Below are positions 8,640 to 16,486 of a stretch of 64,000 nt of DNA, piece by piece. Both the position numbers and the translations under genes were made by a program. The DNA comes from Nocardioides sp. Root1257 (GTDB lineage Bacteria; Actinomycetota; Actinomycetes; Propionibacteriales; Nocardioidaceae). Below the pieces are notes generated by a model, which worked only from the letters and a program-made list of their open reading frames with translations, did no database searches and was not told the DNA's origin. The DNA lies in the NCBI RefSeq assembly GCF_001425175.1, contig NZ_LMDV01000008.1, positions 915,494 through 979,493 on the forward strand. Reading direction: 5' to 3'. Every line of letters begins with the position of its first letter. The first letter of the stretch is position 1.

Positions 8640-10039
8640 TCCGCCGGGGCCTGGCCTGGGTCGTCCTGGTGGTGGCACTCGCCGCCTGCAGCTCCGACCC
8701 CGCGCCGGCACCGGCGCCCTCGCCGTCGGCGTCACCCACGCCGTCGGCGACGAGCACCCCGGAGCCCGAGCAGGGAGCCTGGGTGACCTCGCCGACCGAC
8801 CCGACCCGGAGGCTGCTGCCGGTCGGGCCCGTGGACGACCCGGGGCCGGCGAACGTGGTGCTGGACCCGTCCGTCGAGCGCCAGACCTGGTGGGGGACCG
8901 GCGCCGCGCTGACGGACGCCTCACGCTCGTTGCTGTCCGGGCGCGGTGACCTCCTGGACCTCCTGTTCTCGCCGACATCGCCGAACGGCGCCCGCCTCAC
9001 CCTGCTCCGGCTGCCGCTGTCGGCGACGGACTTCTCGCCCTCGTTGTGGACCTGGGCGTGGGACGGCTCCAGCGCGGTGCCACCGGAGCAGGCGGTGGCG
9101 GCGGCCGACCTCGTGCGCGACGAGATCCTGACCCTCCGGCCCGACCTGCGGGTCGTCGGCGCCCCGTGGACCGCCCCGTCGTCGATGAAGGACGGCGGCT
9201 CGCTGCGCGGGGGCGCGCTCTCCGGCGCCGCGGAGGCGTCGTACGCCGACCTGCTGGTCGCGCAGGCGTCGTGGCTGCGCGACCACGGCGTACCTCTCGC
9301 GGCGACGACGCTCGGCAACGAGCCGGGGCTCGGCCTCGACTACGCGTCGATGACGATGAGCGACGACCAGCTGGCACGGCTGGGTGCCGCGGTCGGCCCG
9401 CGCCTGCACGAGCTCGGCACCGAGCTGTGGGCGCTGGACCACAACTGGTCGGACCGGCCGCGGGTCGACGCCGTGCAGGCCGCCTCGGGCGGCTTCGACG
9501 CGGCCGCGTTCCACTGCTACCAGGGCTCGCCGTCCTCGATGGCCGGCCTGAGGGTCCCGCGCTTGGTGACCGAGTGCAGCGGCACGACCGACGACCCGAC
9601 CGCGACGTTCGCCTACGACGCGAGGGTGCTGGTCGCCGAGGCGGTCGCGGCCGGCTCGTCGGGGCTGATGATGTGGAACCTCGCGCTCGACCCCGCGCAC
9701 GGGCCGCTCGACGCCGGGTCGCAGTGGGGGTGCAAGGACTGCCGCGGGCTGCTCACCGTCACCCCGACGTCGGCCGTGGCGGAGCCGGAGTTCTGGACAC
9801 TCGCGCACCTGTCCCGCGCGGCCTCGCCCGGCGCCCGTGTGATCGACGTGCGGGCACCGGCCGGGGTCGACGCGGCCGCCTTCGCCGACCCCGACGGCAC
9901 GCTCGGCCTCTTCGCCCACAACGACACCGGCGCGGCGGTCACGCTGCGCGTCGGCGTGGCCGGCGGAGCCGTGCGCGCGTACGTCGTACGACCGGGTGAG
10001 CTCTTCACCGTCCGGGGGCTCCCAGCCGGCTCCCAGTGA
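8636..10039 (+). CDS. GH30-type glycoside hydrolase lipoprotein
   Basis: A secreted hydrolase anchored by a lipobox (LAAC, followed by SSDP) and a Pro/Ser-rich linker. The TIM barrel has the likely acid/base Glu229 in TLGNEPGLG and the nucleophile Glu313 in LVTECSG, matching GH30 (beta-glucosidase, glucosylceramidase or beta-1,6-glucanase type). The first ordinary start, GTG 8669, would leave only six residues before the lipobox Cys. The basic n-region (IRRG) is encoded upstream, so CTG 8636, overlapping the previous stop (CTGA), is preferred. That start is inferred. The enzyme would work outside the cell on the same kind of glucans as the neighbouring GH genes. Confidence 0.75.
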   Translation: MIRRGLAWVVLVVALAACSSDPAPAPAPSPSASPTPSATSTPEPEQGAWVTSPTDPTRRLLPVGPVDDPGPANVVLDPSVERQTWWGTGAALTDASRSLLSGRGDLLDLLFSPTSPNGARLTLLRLPLSATDFSPSLWTWAWDGSSAVPPEQAVAAADLVRDEILTLRPDLRVVGAPWTAPSSMKDGGSLRGGALSGAAEASYADLLVAQASWLRDHGVPLAATTLGNEPGLGLDYASMTMSDDQLARLGAAVGPRLHELGTELWALDHNWSDRPRVDAVQAASGGFDAAAFHCYQGSPSSMAGLRVPRLVTECSGTTDDPTATFAYDARVLVAEAVAAGSSGLMMWNLALDPAHGPLDAGSQWGCKDCRGLLTVTPTSAVAEPEFWTLAHLSRAASPGARVIDVRAPAGVDAAAFADPDGTLGLFAHNDTGAAVTLRVGVAGGAVRAYVVRPGELFTVRGLPAGSQ

Positions 10040-10110
10040 CCTCCAAGAACGGGCACGCAGGATGAGCGTGCTCGCCAGGGTGGCGGGCACCAACCCGAGA
10101 GGAACCCGCC

Positions 10111-10254
10111 ATGAAGGTCATGAGGAACGAGCGGCGCCAGGCCTGGCGCGCGCTGTCGAGCGAGGACAAGCACCAGCGACTCCAGGCGATGCGCGAGCGG
10201 CAGCAGAGCCAGGTCCAGTTCGAGATGCTGCGCCTGCACTCGCACGTGCGATGA
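10111..10254 (+). CDS. Small basic protein (47 aa), function unknown
   Basis: ATG 10111 has an SD-like GAGAGGAA 6 nt upstream and opens a 47-codon frame. The product is almost wholly charged or polar (KVMRNERRQAWRALS, then KHQRLQAMRERQQSQ) and should form one long helix, rich in Arg and Gln. It could bind nucleic acid. No family is recognised. A long inverted repeat follows 26 nt after the stop. Confidence 0.55.
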   Translation: MKVMRNERRQAWRALSSEDKHQRLQAMRERQQSQVQFEMLRLHSHVR

Positions 10255-10280
10255 GCTGCGCTGTGTCTTGTGCACACCCG

Positions 10281-10340
10281 GGTCCGGGACGTCATACGAA
10301 TCGTGGTCTCTGCACCACCGTTGGTATGACCTCCCGGACC
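10281..10340. repeat. 20-bp near-perfect inverted repeat, GTCATAC type
   Basis: The arms 10281-10300 and 10321-10340 match at 18 of 20 positions around a 20-nt loop, which itself contains a small TGGT/ACCA hairpin. The core GACGTCATACG is also present in the palindrome at 54551-54596. The repeat lies between two convergent genes, so it may act as a bidirectional terminator, but there is no T run. Confidence 0.7.
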
Positions 10341-10350
10341 TGGCTGCGTT

Positions 10351-10653
10351 TCAGGCGGTCGCCGCGCGCACTCGGTCGGCGATGCGGGTGAGCCACTCGC
10401 GGTAGGTGAGGTTGTCGGGGGCTCGCACCTGGCAGCCAAGGTCGTCCACGAAAGCCTCGAGCGCAGCTTCGGTGGGCAGCGCTCGAAGCGCACGGTCGAT
10501 TTCGGAGGGCAGGGCAGGTGCGAGATCAGGGGAATCGACGACGAAGAGGTCGATGTTCTCGTCGATCGTGCCGAAGGCGTCGAAGTCCTGGTGAAGGTAG
10601 GCACCCATGAGATGCCACAGGGCAGGCCACTCTGCCTCGCTCGCGGCAGTCAC
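10351..10653 (-). CDS. CdiI-type immunity protein for the upstream RNase toxin
   Basis: 100 aa and acidic. WHLMGAYLHQDFDAFGTIDENID near the N-terminus matches the contact-dependent inhibition immunity family (CdiI_2-like), whose members open with a helix and a YxHQDxD stretch. GTG 10653 overlaps the toxin stop by 4 nt (GTGA), so toxin and antidote are translated together. It should bind and block the C-terminal RNase domain of the protein encoded just upstream. Base composition is less GC-rich than the neighbourhood, like the toxin tip. Confidence 0.75.
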   Translation of the reverse strand: MTAASEAEWPALWHLMGAYLHQDFDAFGTIDENIDLFVVDSPDLAPALPSEIDRALRALPTEAALEAFVDDLGCQVRAPDNLTYREWLTRIADRVRAATA

Positions 10654-12029
10654 GGCTGGGGGAATCCGGTGATGAGTCTCCAGCCGCTCGGCATCCTCGA
10701 GTCAAGCTCGAGCACGGCCCTTACCCCGGTGACGTCGGAGATCGCGCCCGTCTTGTTCATCGTCTGCCCCGTTGTGTAGCCCATGTCTCCATCCAGTCGA
10801 ATCCGCTTTGCCGAACCCGAGAGCCACGCCCGAATTTGACCTTGGTGCGCCTCGATCAGATTAGACAGTGTGCCTTCTGCCGACTCGACATCCGGGAAGG
10901 TCGAGGCACTCTTCTTCCCGCGAACCTCGATCTGAAAGCGCAGGTCGGAGCGGGACTGCCCTACGTGGTCGCCGACCGTGTGACTCCCCGAGTGCTCGTT
11001 GCGGGCTAGCCATCCGGGCCGCTGCTGCATTACTCGACTGGTCGAACGCGCCTCCGTCATCAAGATCCGCGCACCGTTGACCCGCTCGGTGGTGACGGCG
11101 ACCTCGCCAGCGGTCACGGCGACCGGGCGTGCGGCGAGTGCCGAACCGCCCGTCAGCACGCGCAGGGATTCGAGGATGCCGCGGGCCCTGGCGCTGGCGG
11201 AGGCGAGGCGGGCGGCGCCGGCGCTGCCGGCGATACCAGCCGCGGTGCCGCCGGAGAAGAAGGTGAGGCCGCCGGCGAGGATGGCGCCGATCGCGAGCTC
11301 CTCGACGAGGTCCTCCAGGAGAGAGCGGAGCTCGGAGCGCTTGGTGTCGACGTGGTCGGCGTACTCGTAGCAGGCCGAGCCGAGGGCGCCGAGCTGGCCG
11401 GCGAGGTCGAGGACCTGGCTGCGGATGTCACCGACCACGGCGACGGCCACCGGGATCTCGGGGGAGCGCTCGCCGTCGAGGGCCGCGAGCGCGGAGCCGC
11501 AGTGTGCCTCGAGAAGGCCGACGGCCTCGCCGGCCGCGGTCCAGGCGGCGCCGGCGGCGCGGACGCGGTCGGTGTCGGCGTTGGGCCAGAACACGTCGGC
11601 CAGCAGGTCGAGCACCATGCCCGCGGGCCCGCCCGGGCCGCCGTCGTCGGCACCGAGCGAGGACGGCGGGGGAGCGAGGCGTACGCCGACGGTGCGGTCG
11701 GCCACCGTCGGCGGGCCGACCACGGCGCGCGCCCAGCCGGGCAGCGTCGATTGCGCATCCGCCCGGGCATGGTTGGCGAGTGACGCCTCGACCATCCGGC
11801 CCAGCACGCCGAACGCGCCGACCGTCGACTCCAGTGCCGCGATCGACGCCGTCGCCGCCTCGTCGTACGACGACGCGAAGTCGGTCGCGGTCGAGTCGTC
11901 ACCGGCCATCCCGCCGTAGGTCCGCAACCGTCCCGCCAGCCGGGTCGCGGCCTGGGCGGCCAGCTCGTTGCCGCTGACCAGCGCCTCGACCGCGGACGCG
12001 TAGCCCTGCTCGTGGACCGCCAGCCTCAT
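10650..12029 (-). CDS. ESX/WXG-linked polymorphic toxin with C-terminal RNase A-like domain
   Basis: 459 aa. The N-terminal half is helical (residues 1-240), like WXG/LXG-type secretion domains. A glycine-rich hydrophobic stretch lies near 245-272 and a linker near 275-340. Residues 341-459 match the bacterial RNase A-like toxin domain of CdiA C-termini (GSHTVGDHVG, ASTFPDVESAEGTLSNLI, IRAWLSG, VLELDSRMPSGWRLITGFP). The closing TxY found in the Yersinia enzyme reads TGF here, so one catalytic Tyr may be Phe. ATG 12029 is 10 nt after the upstream WXG100 stop. It probably leaves through an ESX/T7SS encoded elsewhere and degrades RNA in rivals. Confidence 0.82.
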   Translation of the reverse strand: MRLAVHEQGYASAVEALVSGNELAAQAATRLAGRLRTYGGMAGDDSTATDFASSYDEAATASIAALESTVGAFGVLGRMVEASLANHARADAQSTLPGWARAVVGPPTVADRTVGVRLAPPPSSLGADDGGPGGPAGMVLDLLADVFWPNADTDRVRAAGAAWTAAGEAVGLLEAHCGSALAALDGERSPEIPVAVAVVGDIRSQVLDLAGQLGALGSACYEYADHVDTKRSELRSLLEDLVEELAIGAILAGGLTFFSGGTAAGIAGSAGAARLASASARARGILESLRVLTGGSALAARPVAVTAGEVAVTTERVNGARILMTEARSTSRVMQQRPGWLARNEHSGSHTVGDHVGQSRSDLRFQIEVRGKKSASTFPDVESAEGTLSNLIEAHQGQIRAWLSGSAKRIRLDGDMGYTTGQTMNKTGAISDVTGVRAVLELDSRMPSGWRLITGFPQP

Positions 12030-12039
12030 GACGGCAGCC

Positions 12040-12330
12040 TCATGAGACCTGCTCCCACATCCGCAGGTTGGTCGAGGCGGCGTCGACGTAGTTGCCGTGC
12101 GCCAACCGGCCCGCGGTGCCCATCGCGGCCAGCGCCTCGCACATCTCCCGAAAGCCGGTCTCCCACTCCGTCTGGGCAGCGGCGTGGGCGTCGGTCGCCG
12201 CTCCACTCCAGACGACGTGCAGCTCCGTGACCCGGCGCTCGACCTCGTCGAGCCGCTCGTCGAGCGCGGCGGCGCACCGCGCGAGCGACGCGATCGTCTC
12301 GTCGAGCAGGTCGAGGTCGACGGCGAACAT
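12040..12330 (-). CDS. WXG100 (EsxA/EsxB-like) protein
   Basis: 96 aa, helical hairpin. WSG at residues 41-43 (VVWSGAATDAHAAA) sits at the turn between the two helices, as in WXG100 proteins. ATG 12330 shares one base with the stop of the preceding WXG100 gene (TGATG). It probably forms a heterodimer with that product and acts as secretion partner for the toxin encoded next. No clear YxxxD/E export signal is seen at its C-terminus. Confidence 0.78.
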   Translation of the reverse strand: MFAVDLDLLDETIASLARCAAALDERLDEVERRVTELHVVWSGAATDAHAAAQTEWETGFREMCEALAAMGTAGRLAHGNYVDAASTNLRMWEQVS

Positions 12331-12617
12331 CAGCCCAGCCTCGCCGTGAGTCGGCCGACCGCCGCGGCGCCGTCGCGGTCGGTGGTCACGAACGACCGCT
12401 CCACGCCCCGCAGCAGGTCGGTCATCGCCTCCAGGCCGTCGAGCACCCGATCGGCTCCGGCCTGCCAGTCGGCCCAGCCTTCGTCGTACGCCGTCGCAGC
12501 GGCACCGCTCCAGCCGCCGTCGAGCAGCGTCTCCACCTGCCTCGATGCGCGGTCGCGGTCGGCGTGGAGCCGGGCTGCGATCGCCCCGAGCTCGGTGACG
12601 AGGTCCTGGAAGGCCAT
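12330..12617 (-). CDS. WXG100 (EsxA/EsxB-like) protein, first gene of toxin operon
   Basis: 95 aa. Two helices flank WSG at residues 36-38 (DGGWSGAAATAYDEGW). ATG 12617 (AFQDLVTELG follows) fits the usual WXG100 length; an in-frame ATG at 12629 would overlap the hairpin at 12630-12650. It leads a four-gene unit: WXG100, WXG100, toxin, immunity. None of the ESX core genes (EccC ATPase and the like) is present in this window. Confidence 0.78.
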   Translation of the reverse strand: MAFQDLVTELGAIAARLHADRDRASRQVETLLDGGWSGAAATAYDEGWADWQAGADRVLDGLEAMTDLLRGVERSFVTTDRDGAAAVGRLTARLG

Positions 12618-12629
12618 GAACAGCAGCAT

Positions 12630-12650
12630 CCCCGGGCCAGAGGCCCGGGG
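12630..12650 (-). terminator. GC-rich hairpin between acyl-CoA dehydrogenase and toxin operons
   Basis: CCCCGGGCC and GGCCCGGGG form a perfect 9-bp stem with an AGA loop, 45 nt past the acyl-CoA dehydrogenase stop and just before the first WXG100 gene. No T run follows on the minus strand. It could be an intrinsic terminator of the weak actinobacterial type or a block on read-through into the toxin operon. Confidence 0.55.
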
Positions 12651-12695
12651 ACACCACCGTTCGTCGATCTGTGGATAACTCTCGCCGTACGGCGA

Positions 12696-13838
12696 CTACG
12701 GCAGCGGGTCGACCTCGTCGTACCCACCGACGCCGGCGGCGAGCAGCCCCAGGTGGTGGTTGCCGTCGCCCAGCAGGTGGTCGAGGGCAGTGAGCCGGCT
12801 GGTGTAGGTGCCGATGCTGTACTCCGCCGTCATGCCGATGCCGCCGTGCAGCTGGATCGCCTCCTGGCCGATGTGCCGGCCGGCGCGGCTGACGCCGAGC
12901 GACGCCCGGGCCGCGGCGGTGGACGCCTCTTCGCCGGAGCCCTCGGCGAGCACCATCGACGCCCAGGTCGCGAGGCTGCGGGCCAGCTCGAGCGACACGT
13001 ACATGTCGGCCGAGCGGAAGTTCAGCGCCTGGAACGTGTTGAGCGTGACGCCGAACTGCTTGCGGCTCTTGAGGTACGCCGTGGTGTTCTCGAGCGCTAC
13101 CTCCATCAGCCCGATCGCCTCGTTGCAGGCGGTGATCCGGGCGATGTCGAGCACCCGCCCGATCACGCCGGCCCGGTCCGCGGCGTCCCCGAGGGGCGTG
13201 GCGGGGGTCTCGGACAGCGTGACCTTCGCGGCCCGGCCGCCGTCGTGGGTGGCGTAGCCGTCGCGGGAGAGCCCGGACGCGTCGCCGGCGACCACGAACA
13301 GGCCGGTGCCACCGTCGGGCAGGGCCGCGCTGACGACCAGCACGTCCGCGCGTACGCCGTTCGGCACCGGCTCCTTGACGCCGGAGAGCGTCCACCCGTC
13401 GCCGGCCTCGGTGGCGGTGACGCCCGAGGCGGTCGGCTGCCAGCGCGAGCCGGGCTCGGCGTGCGCGAACGTCGGCACCAGCTCGCCGCCCGAGAGGGCG
13501 CCGAGCAGCTCGGTCTTCTGCTCCTCCGAGCCCGTGGCGGCGATCAGGCCGCCGGCGAGCACGACGGAGGTCAGGAACGGCTCGGGCGCGACGACCCGGC
13601 CGATCTCCTGGGCCACGATGCCGACCTCGATCGCGCCGGCGCCCATGCCGCCGTACTGCTCGTCGAACGGGAGGCCGAGGATGCCCATCTCGGCGAGCTG
13701 GGTCCAGACCTTCTCGCTGAAGCCCGGGTCCTCGGCCGCCGTGCGACGCCGGTTCTCGAAGTCGGAGTAGGCCTTGCCGACCAGGCCGCGCACGGCCTCG
13801 CGCAGCGCCTGCTGCTCCTCGTCATAGGTGAAGTCCAT
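12696..13838 (-). CDS. Acyl-CoA dehydrogenase, second subunit type
   Basis: 380 aa flavoprotein of the acyl-CoA dehydrogenase fold. N-terminal helices include YDEEQQALREAVRGLVG, the middle beta domain is degenerate (FAHAEPGSRWQ), and the C-terminal helical domain has SRKQFGVTLNTFQAL and AIQLHGGIGMTAEYSIG. Actinobacteria often encode such shorter FadE proteins next to a fuller partner, and the two form a heterotetramer on steroid side-chain CoA thioesters (FadE26/FadE27 type). The gene starts 9 nt after the partner's stop, so they are co-expressed. The exact substrate is an inference. Confidence 0.82.
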   Translation of the reverse strand: MDFTYDEEQQALREAVRGLVGKAYSDFENRRRTAAEDPGFSEKVWTQLAEMGILGLPFDEQYGGMGAGAIEVGIVAQEIGRVVAPEPFLTSVVLAGGLIAATGSEEQKTELLGALSGGELVPTFAHAEPGSRWQPTASGVTATEAGDGWTLSGVKEPVPNGVRADVLVVSAALPDGGTGLFVVAGDASGLSRDGYATHDGGRAAKVTLSETPATPLGDAADRAGVIGRVLDIARITACNEAIGLMEVALENTTAYLKSRKQFGVTLNTFQALNFRSADMYVSLELARSLATWASMVLAEGSGEEASTAAARASLGVSRAGRHIGQEAIQLHGGIGMTAEYSIGTYTSRLTALDHLLGDGNHHLGLLAAGVGGYDEVDPLP

Positions 13839-13847
13839 CAGTCCCCC

Positions 13848-15023
13848 TCAGAGTCCCAGGATCGTGCGGGCGATGATCTGGCGCTGCACCTCGTTGGAGC
13901 CGCCGTAGATCGATGCCTTGCGGAAGTTCAGGTAGACCGGCACGGAGTGCGTGGCCCACCAGGGCAGGTCGGACTCGTCGCGGGCGCCGCTCGCGGCCGA
14001 GGCCGGCCCGGCCAGGTCGACGATCAGCTCGGTCACGGCCTGCTGGAGCTCGGTGCCCTTGAGCTTGAGCACCGACGACGCCGGGTGCGGCTTGCCGTCG
14101 GCGGAGTTGGCCACCACGCGCAGAGCGGTGAGCTCGAGGGCGAGCAGCTCGTTCTCGAGCTCGGCGATCCGGGTCGAGACCAGCGGGTCGTCGCGCAGGG
14201 TGGTGCCGTCGCCGGTCGAGATCGTCGCCGCCCACTCCTTGGCCTGCGCCAGGGAGCTCTTGGTGGCGCCCACCGGGGCGACGCCGACGCGCTCGTTGCC
14301 GAGCAGGAACTTGGCGTAGTCCCAGGCCCGGTTCTCCTCGCCGACGAGGTTCTCGACGGGCACGCGGACGTTGTCGAACCAGACCTCGTTGACCTCGTGG
14401 CCGCCGTCGATCAGCTCGATGGGGCGTACGTCGACCCCCTCGGAGGTCATGTCGATCAGCAGCAGCGAGATGCCGGCCTGCTTCTTCACGTCCGGGTTGG
14501 TGCGCACCAGCGTGAAGATCCAGTCGCCGTACTGGCCGAGCGTGGTCCAGGTCTTCTGGCCGTTCACGACGTACTCGTCGCCGTCGCGCACGGCGCTGGT
14601 GCGCAGCGACGCGAGGTCGGAGCCGGCGTCGGGCTCGGAGAACCCCTGGGACCACCAGATGTCGAGGTTCGCGGTCTTCGGGAGGAAGCGCTCCTTCATC
14701 TCCTGCGAGGCGAACTGCGCGATCACCGGGCCGATCATCGAGGCGTTGAACGCCAGCGGGGTCGGGACGTACGCGCGCTGCATCTCCTCGTGCCAGATGT
14801 GCCGGCGCAGCGGGGTCCAGTCCTGGCCACCCCACTCGACGGGCCAGTTGGGCACGGCCAGCCCGGCCTCGTTGAGGATCTGCATGCTCTGGACGAACGC
14901 GTCCTTGCCGAGCTCGCGGCGGTCGCGTACGGCGTCGCGGATCTCCTGCGGGATCTTCGTGGTGAAGAACTCCCGCATCTGGTCGCGGAACTCGGCGTCC
15001 TCCGCCGACAGCGCCAGCTGCAT
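13848..15023 (-). CDS. Acyl-CoA dehydrogenase, first subunit type
   Basis: 391 aa. The middle domain is intact and FAD-binding (QGFSEPDAGSDLASLRT, then NGQKTWTT), and the C-terminal domain ends in FRKASIYGGSNEVQRQIIARTILG, the usual closing motif. It introduces a double bond next to the CoA thioester. A strong SD (AGGAGGTG) lies 4-5 nt before ATG 15023. With the following gene it forms a FadE pair. A KstD-like dehydrogenase (46481) and a Baeyer-Villiger enzyme (41807) elsewhere in the window agree with sterol or long-chain lipid breakdown, though they are unlinked. Confidence 0.85.
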   Translation of the reverse strand: MQLALSAEDAEFRDQMREFFTTKIPQEIRDAVRDRRELGKDAFVQSMQILNEAGLAVPNWPVEWGGQDWTPLRRHIWHEEMQRAYVPTPLAFNASMIGPVIAQFASQEMKERFLPKTANLDIWWSQGFSEPDAGSDLASLRTSAVRDGDEYVVNGQKTWTTLGQYGDWIFTLVRTNPDVKKQAGISLLLIDMTSEGVDVRPIELIDGGHEVNEVWFDNVRVPVENLVGEENRAWDYAKFLLGNERVGVAPVGATKSSLAQAKEWAATISTGDGTTLRDDPLVSTRIAELENELLALELTALRVVANSADGKPHPASSVLKLKGTELQQAVTELIVDLAGPASAASGARDESDLPWWATHSVPVYLNFRKASIYGGSNEVQRQIIARTILGL

Positions 15024-15210
15024 CTGGGCACCTCCTGGTGGCTCCTAGTGAACAGACACATCATGCCGCGTCGACGAAGCGACCGCTCAGTAACCTCCCG
15101 TCGCGAGCACAAAATCGGGTAGTTCACCGGCCCGTCCGCAGTGATTTTGCATTCCGTCGGCCACCCTCCTGGATCCGACGTAGCCTGTCTGAAGGATCTC
15201 GGGGAGAAGG

Positions 15211-16476
15211 ATGAGACTGGGGAGCAGAGTGCGTCGGGCAACCAAGGTCGTGGCCGGCGCGGCCGCGGCCTTGACGGTCGCCGCTGCGCTCGTGCTCCCG
15301 GGCGCCGAGGCGTCGGGCGACACGACGATCGTCGTCCACGGATCGACGCTCCCGACCGGCGGTCGCTCCCAGCTCAACCTGGTCGGCTGCTCGTCGGTCT
15401 TCGGGCGCTCGGCCGAGGCGGTCGCGCCGATGATCGGCATCGCCCCCGACGGCCCGGGCGGTCCCGACGGCAAGCGCAGCCTCGCCTTCGACCTCGCCGG
15501 CGGGAACGCCGTCGGCCCGGTCAGCTACGTCGACCACCTCGGCGCGGTCACCGACGCCGGCGTCTCGATCTACGCCCCGAACGGGACGACCGGGGTGGCG
15601 TACGTCGGCTACCAGGCCCCCGAGGACGCCGGGACCACCCTGATGTGGATCGGCCGCGCGGACCTCTCCGCCGGCGCCGGGATGTGGACCTCGGTCGACG
15701 TGCGCGGACTCGGGTACGTCTGGACCCAGTACGACATGTCGACGCACACGCAGGTCGCCTCGGTCGGTGCCTCGGGCGTCCCGGCGTTCGTGCAGGCGAT
15801 GGGCGGCGACGGCGCGGGCTTCTACGCGATCGGCTTCGGCTGCGACGGCAACCCGTTCAACACCGACGGGTGGAGGATCGGCACCTCCGACGGCACCACG
15901 ACGTACGACTTCGAGGGCTTCACGACGAAGGTCACCGGCGGCCGGGACCAGACGATCGCCCCCGGCGAGACCGTCAAGCTCGAGGCGCACGTCACCTCGG
16001 GCGACGGCGCGGCGCTCGGTGCGACCCGGATCGTGCTGGAGCAGCGGACGGACGACGGCTGGGCGGCGGTCCAGGACCGCACCGGTCCCGACGCCACGGT
16101 GGCGGTGCACCCCGCCCGGGACACGACGTACCGCTGGAAGGTCTACAGCACCGCGATGGTCGAGGGCGACGAGTCCGCGCCCTTCACGGTGACCGTCGCG
16201 GCCCCCGACGACCCGACCGCGCCGCCCTCGAGCGACCCCACGACCCCGCCTGCGGACCAGCCGTCCGACCAGCCGACGGAGGAGCCCGCCGCCCCGGCCT
16301 CGTCGGAGGCGCCGGCGGACCCCGCACCCGCGACCGAGTCCACCCCGCCCGTGGACACCCCGACCGTCGACGCGACGCCCGAGACGGTCCAGCAGCAGGC
16401 CGAGCCGCCCGCGGACGCTCCCGCCGACGAGCAGGCCGCCACGCCCGCCGACGCCGCGGAGGCGCCCACCGGCTAG
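15211..16476 (+). CDS. Secreted protein with Pro/Thr-rich C-terminal tail
   Basis: 421 aa. A signal peptide spans about residues 1-34 (VVAGAAAALTVAAALVLPGAEA). The mature part is beta-rich up to about residue 330, including a possible Ig-like section near 250-330. The last 90 residues are a low-complexity Pro/Ala/Glu/Thr tail (PSDQPTEEPAAPASS) with no LPXTG motif or membrane anchor. No known family is recognised. [12 protein letters not shown] ends directly before ATG 15211, and TAGCCT (15181-15186) is a likely -10. It may be a wall-associated or released protein. Confidence 0.7.
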   Translation: MRLGSRVRRATKVVAGAAAALTVAAALVLPGAEASGDTTIVVHGSTLPTGGRSQLNLVGCSSVFGRSAEAVAPMIGIAPDGPGGPDGKRSLAFDLAGGNAVGPVSYVDHLGAVTDAGVSIYAPNGTTGVAYVGYQAPEDAGTTLMWIGRADLSAGAGMWTSVDVRGLGYVWTQYDMSTHTQVASVGASGVPAFVQAMGGDGAGFYAIGFGCDGNPFNTDGWRIGTSDGTTTYDFEGFTTKVTGGRDQTIAPGETVKLEAHVTSGDGAALGATRIVLEQRTDDGWAAVQDRTGPDATVAVHPARDTTYRWKVYSTAMVEGDESAPFTVTVAAPDDPTAPPSSDPTTPPADQPSDQPTEEPAAPASSEAPADPAPATESTPPVDTPTVDATPETVQQQAEPPADAPADEQAATPADAAEAPTG

Positions 16477-16486
16477 CGTGCTCGAC
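16474..16486 (+). promoter_or_regulatory. Leaderless -10 box for gntK
   Basis: TAGCGT (16474-16479) lies 7 nt before ATG 16487, and its TAG is also the stop codon of the upstream gene. No SD is present, so transcription probably starts at or next to the ATG. Confidence 0.55.

Noticed and set aside
12564..15122. Long plus-strand open frame across the acyl-CoA dehydrogenase pair
   Set aside because: Translation is low-complexity and antisense to two well-supported genes; no start signal or domain.
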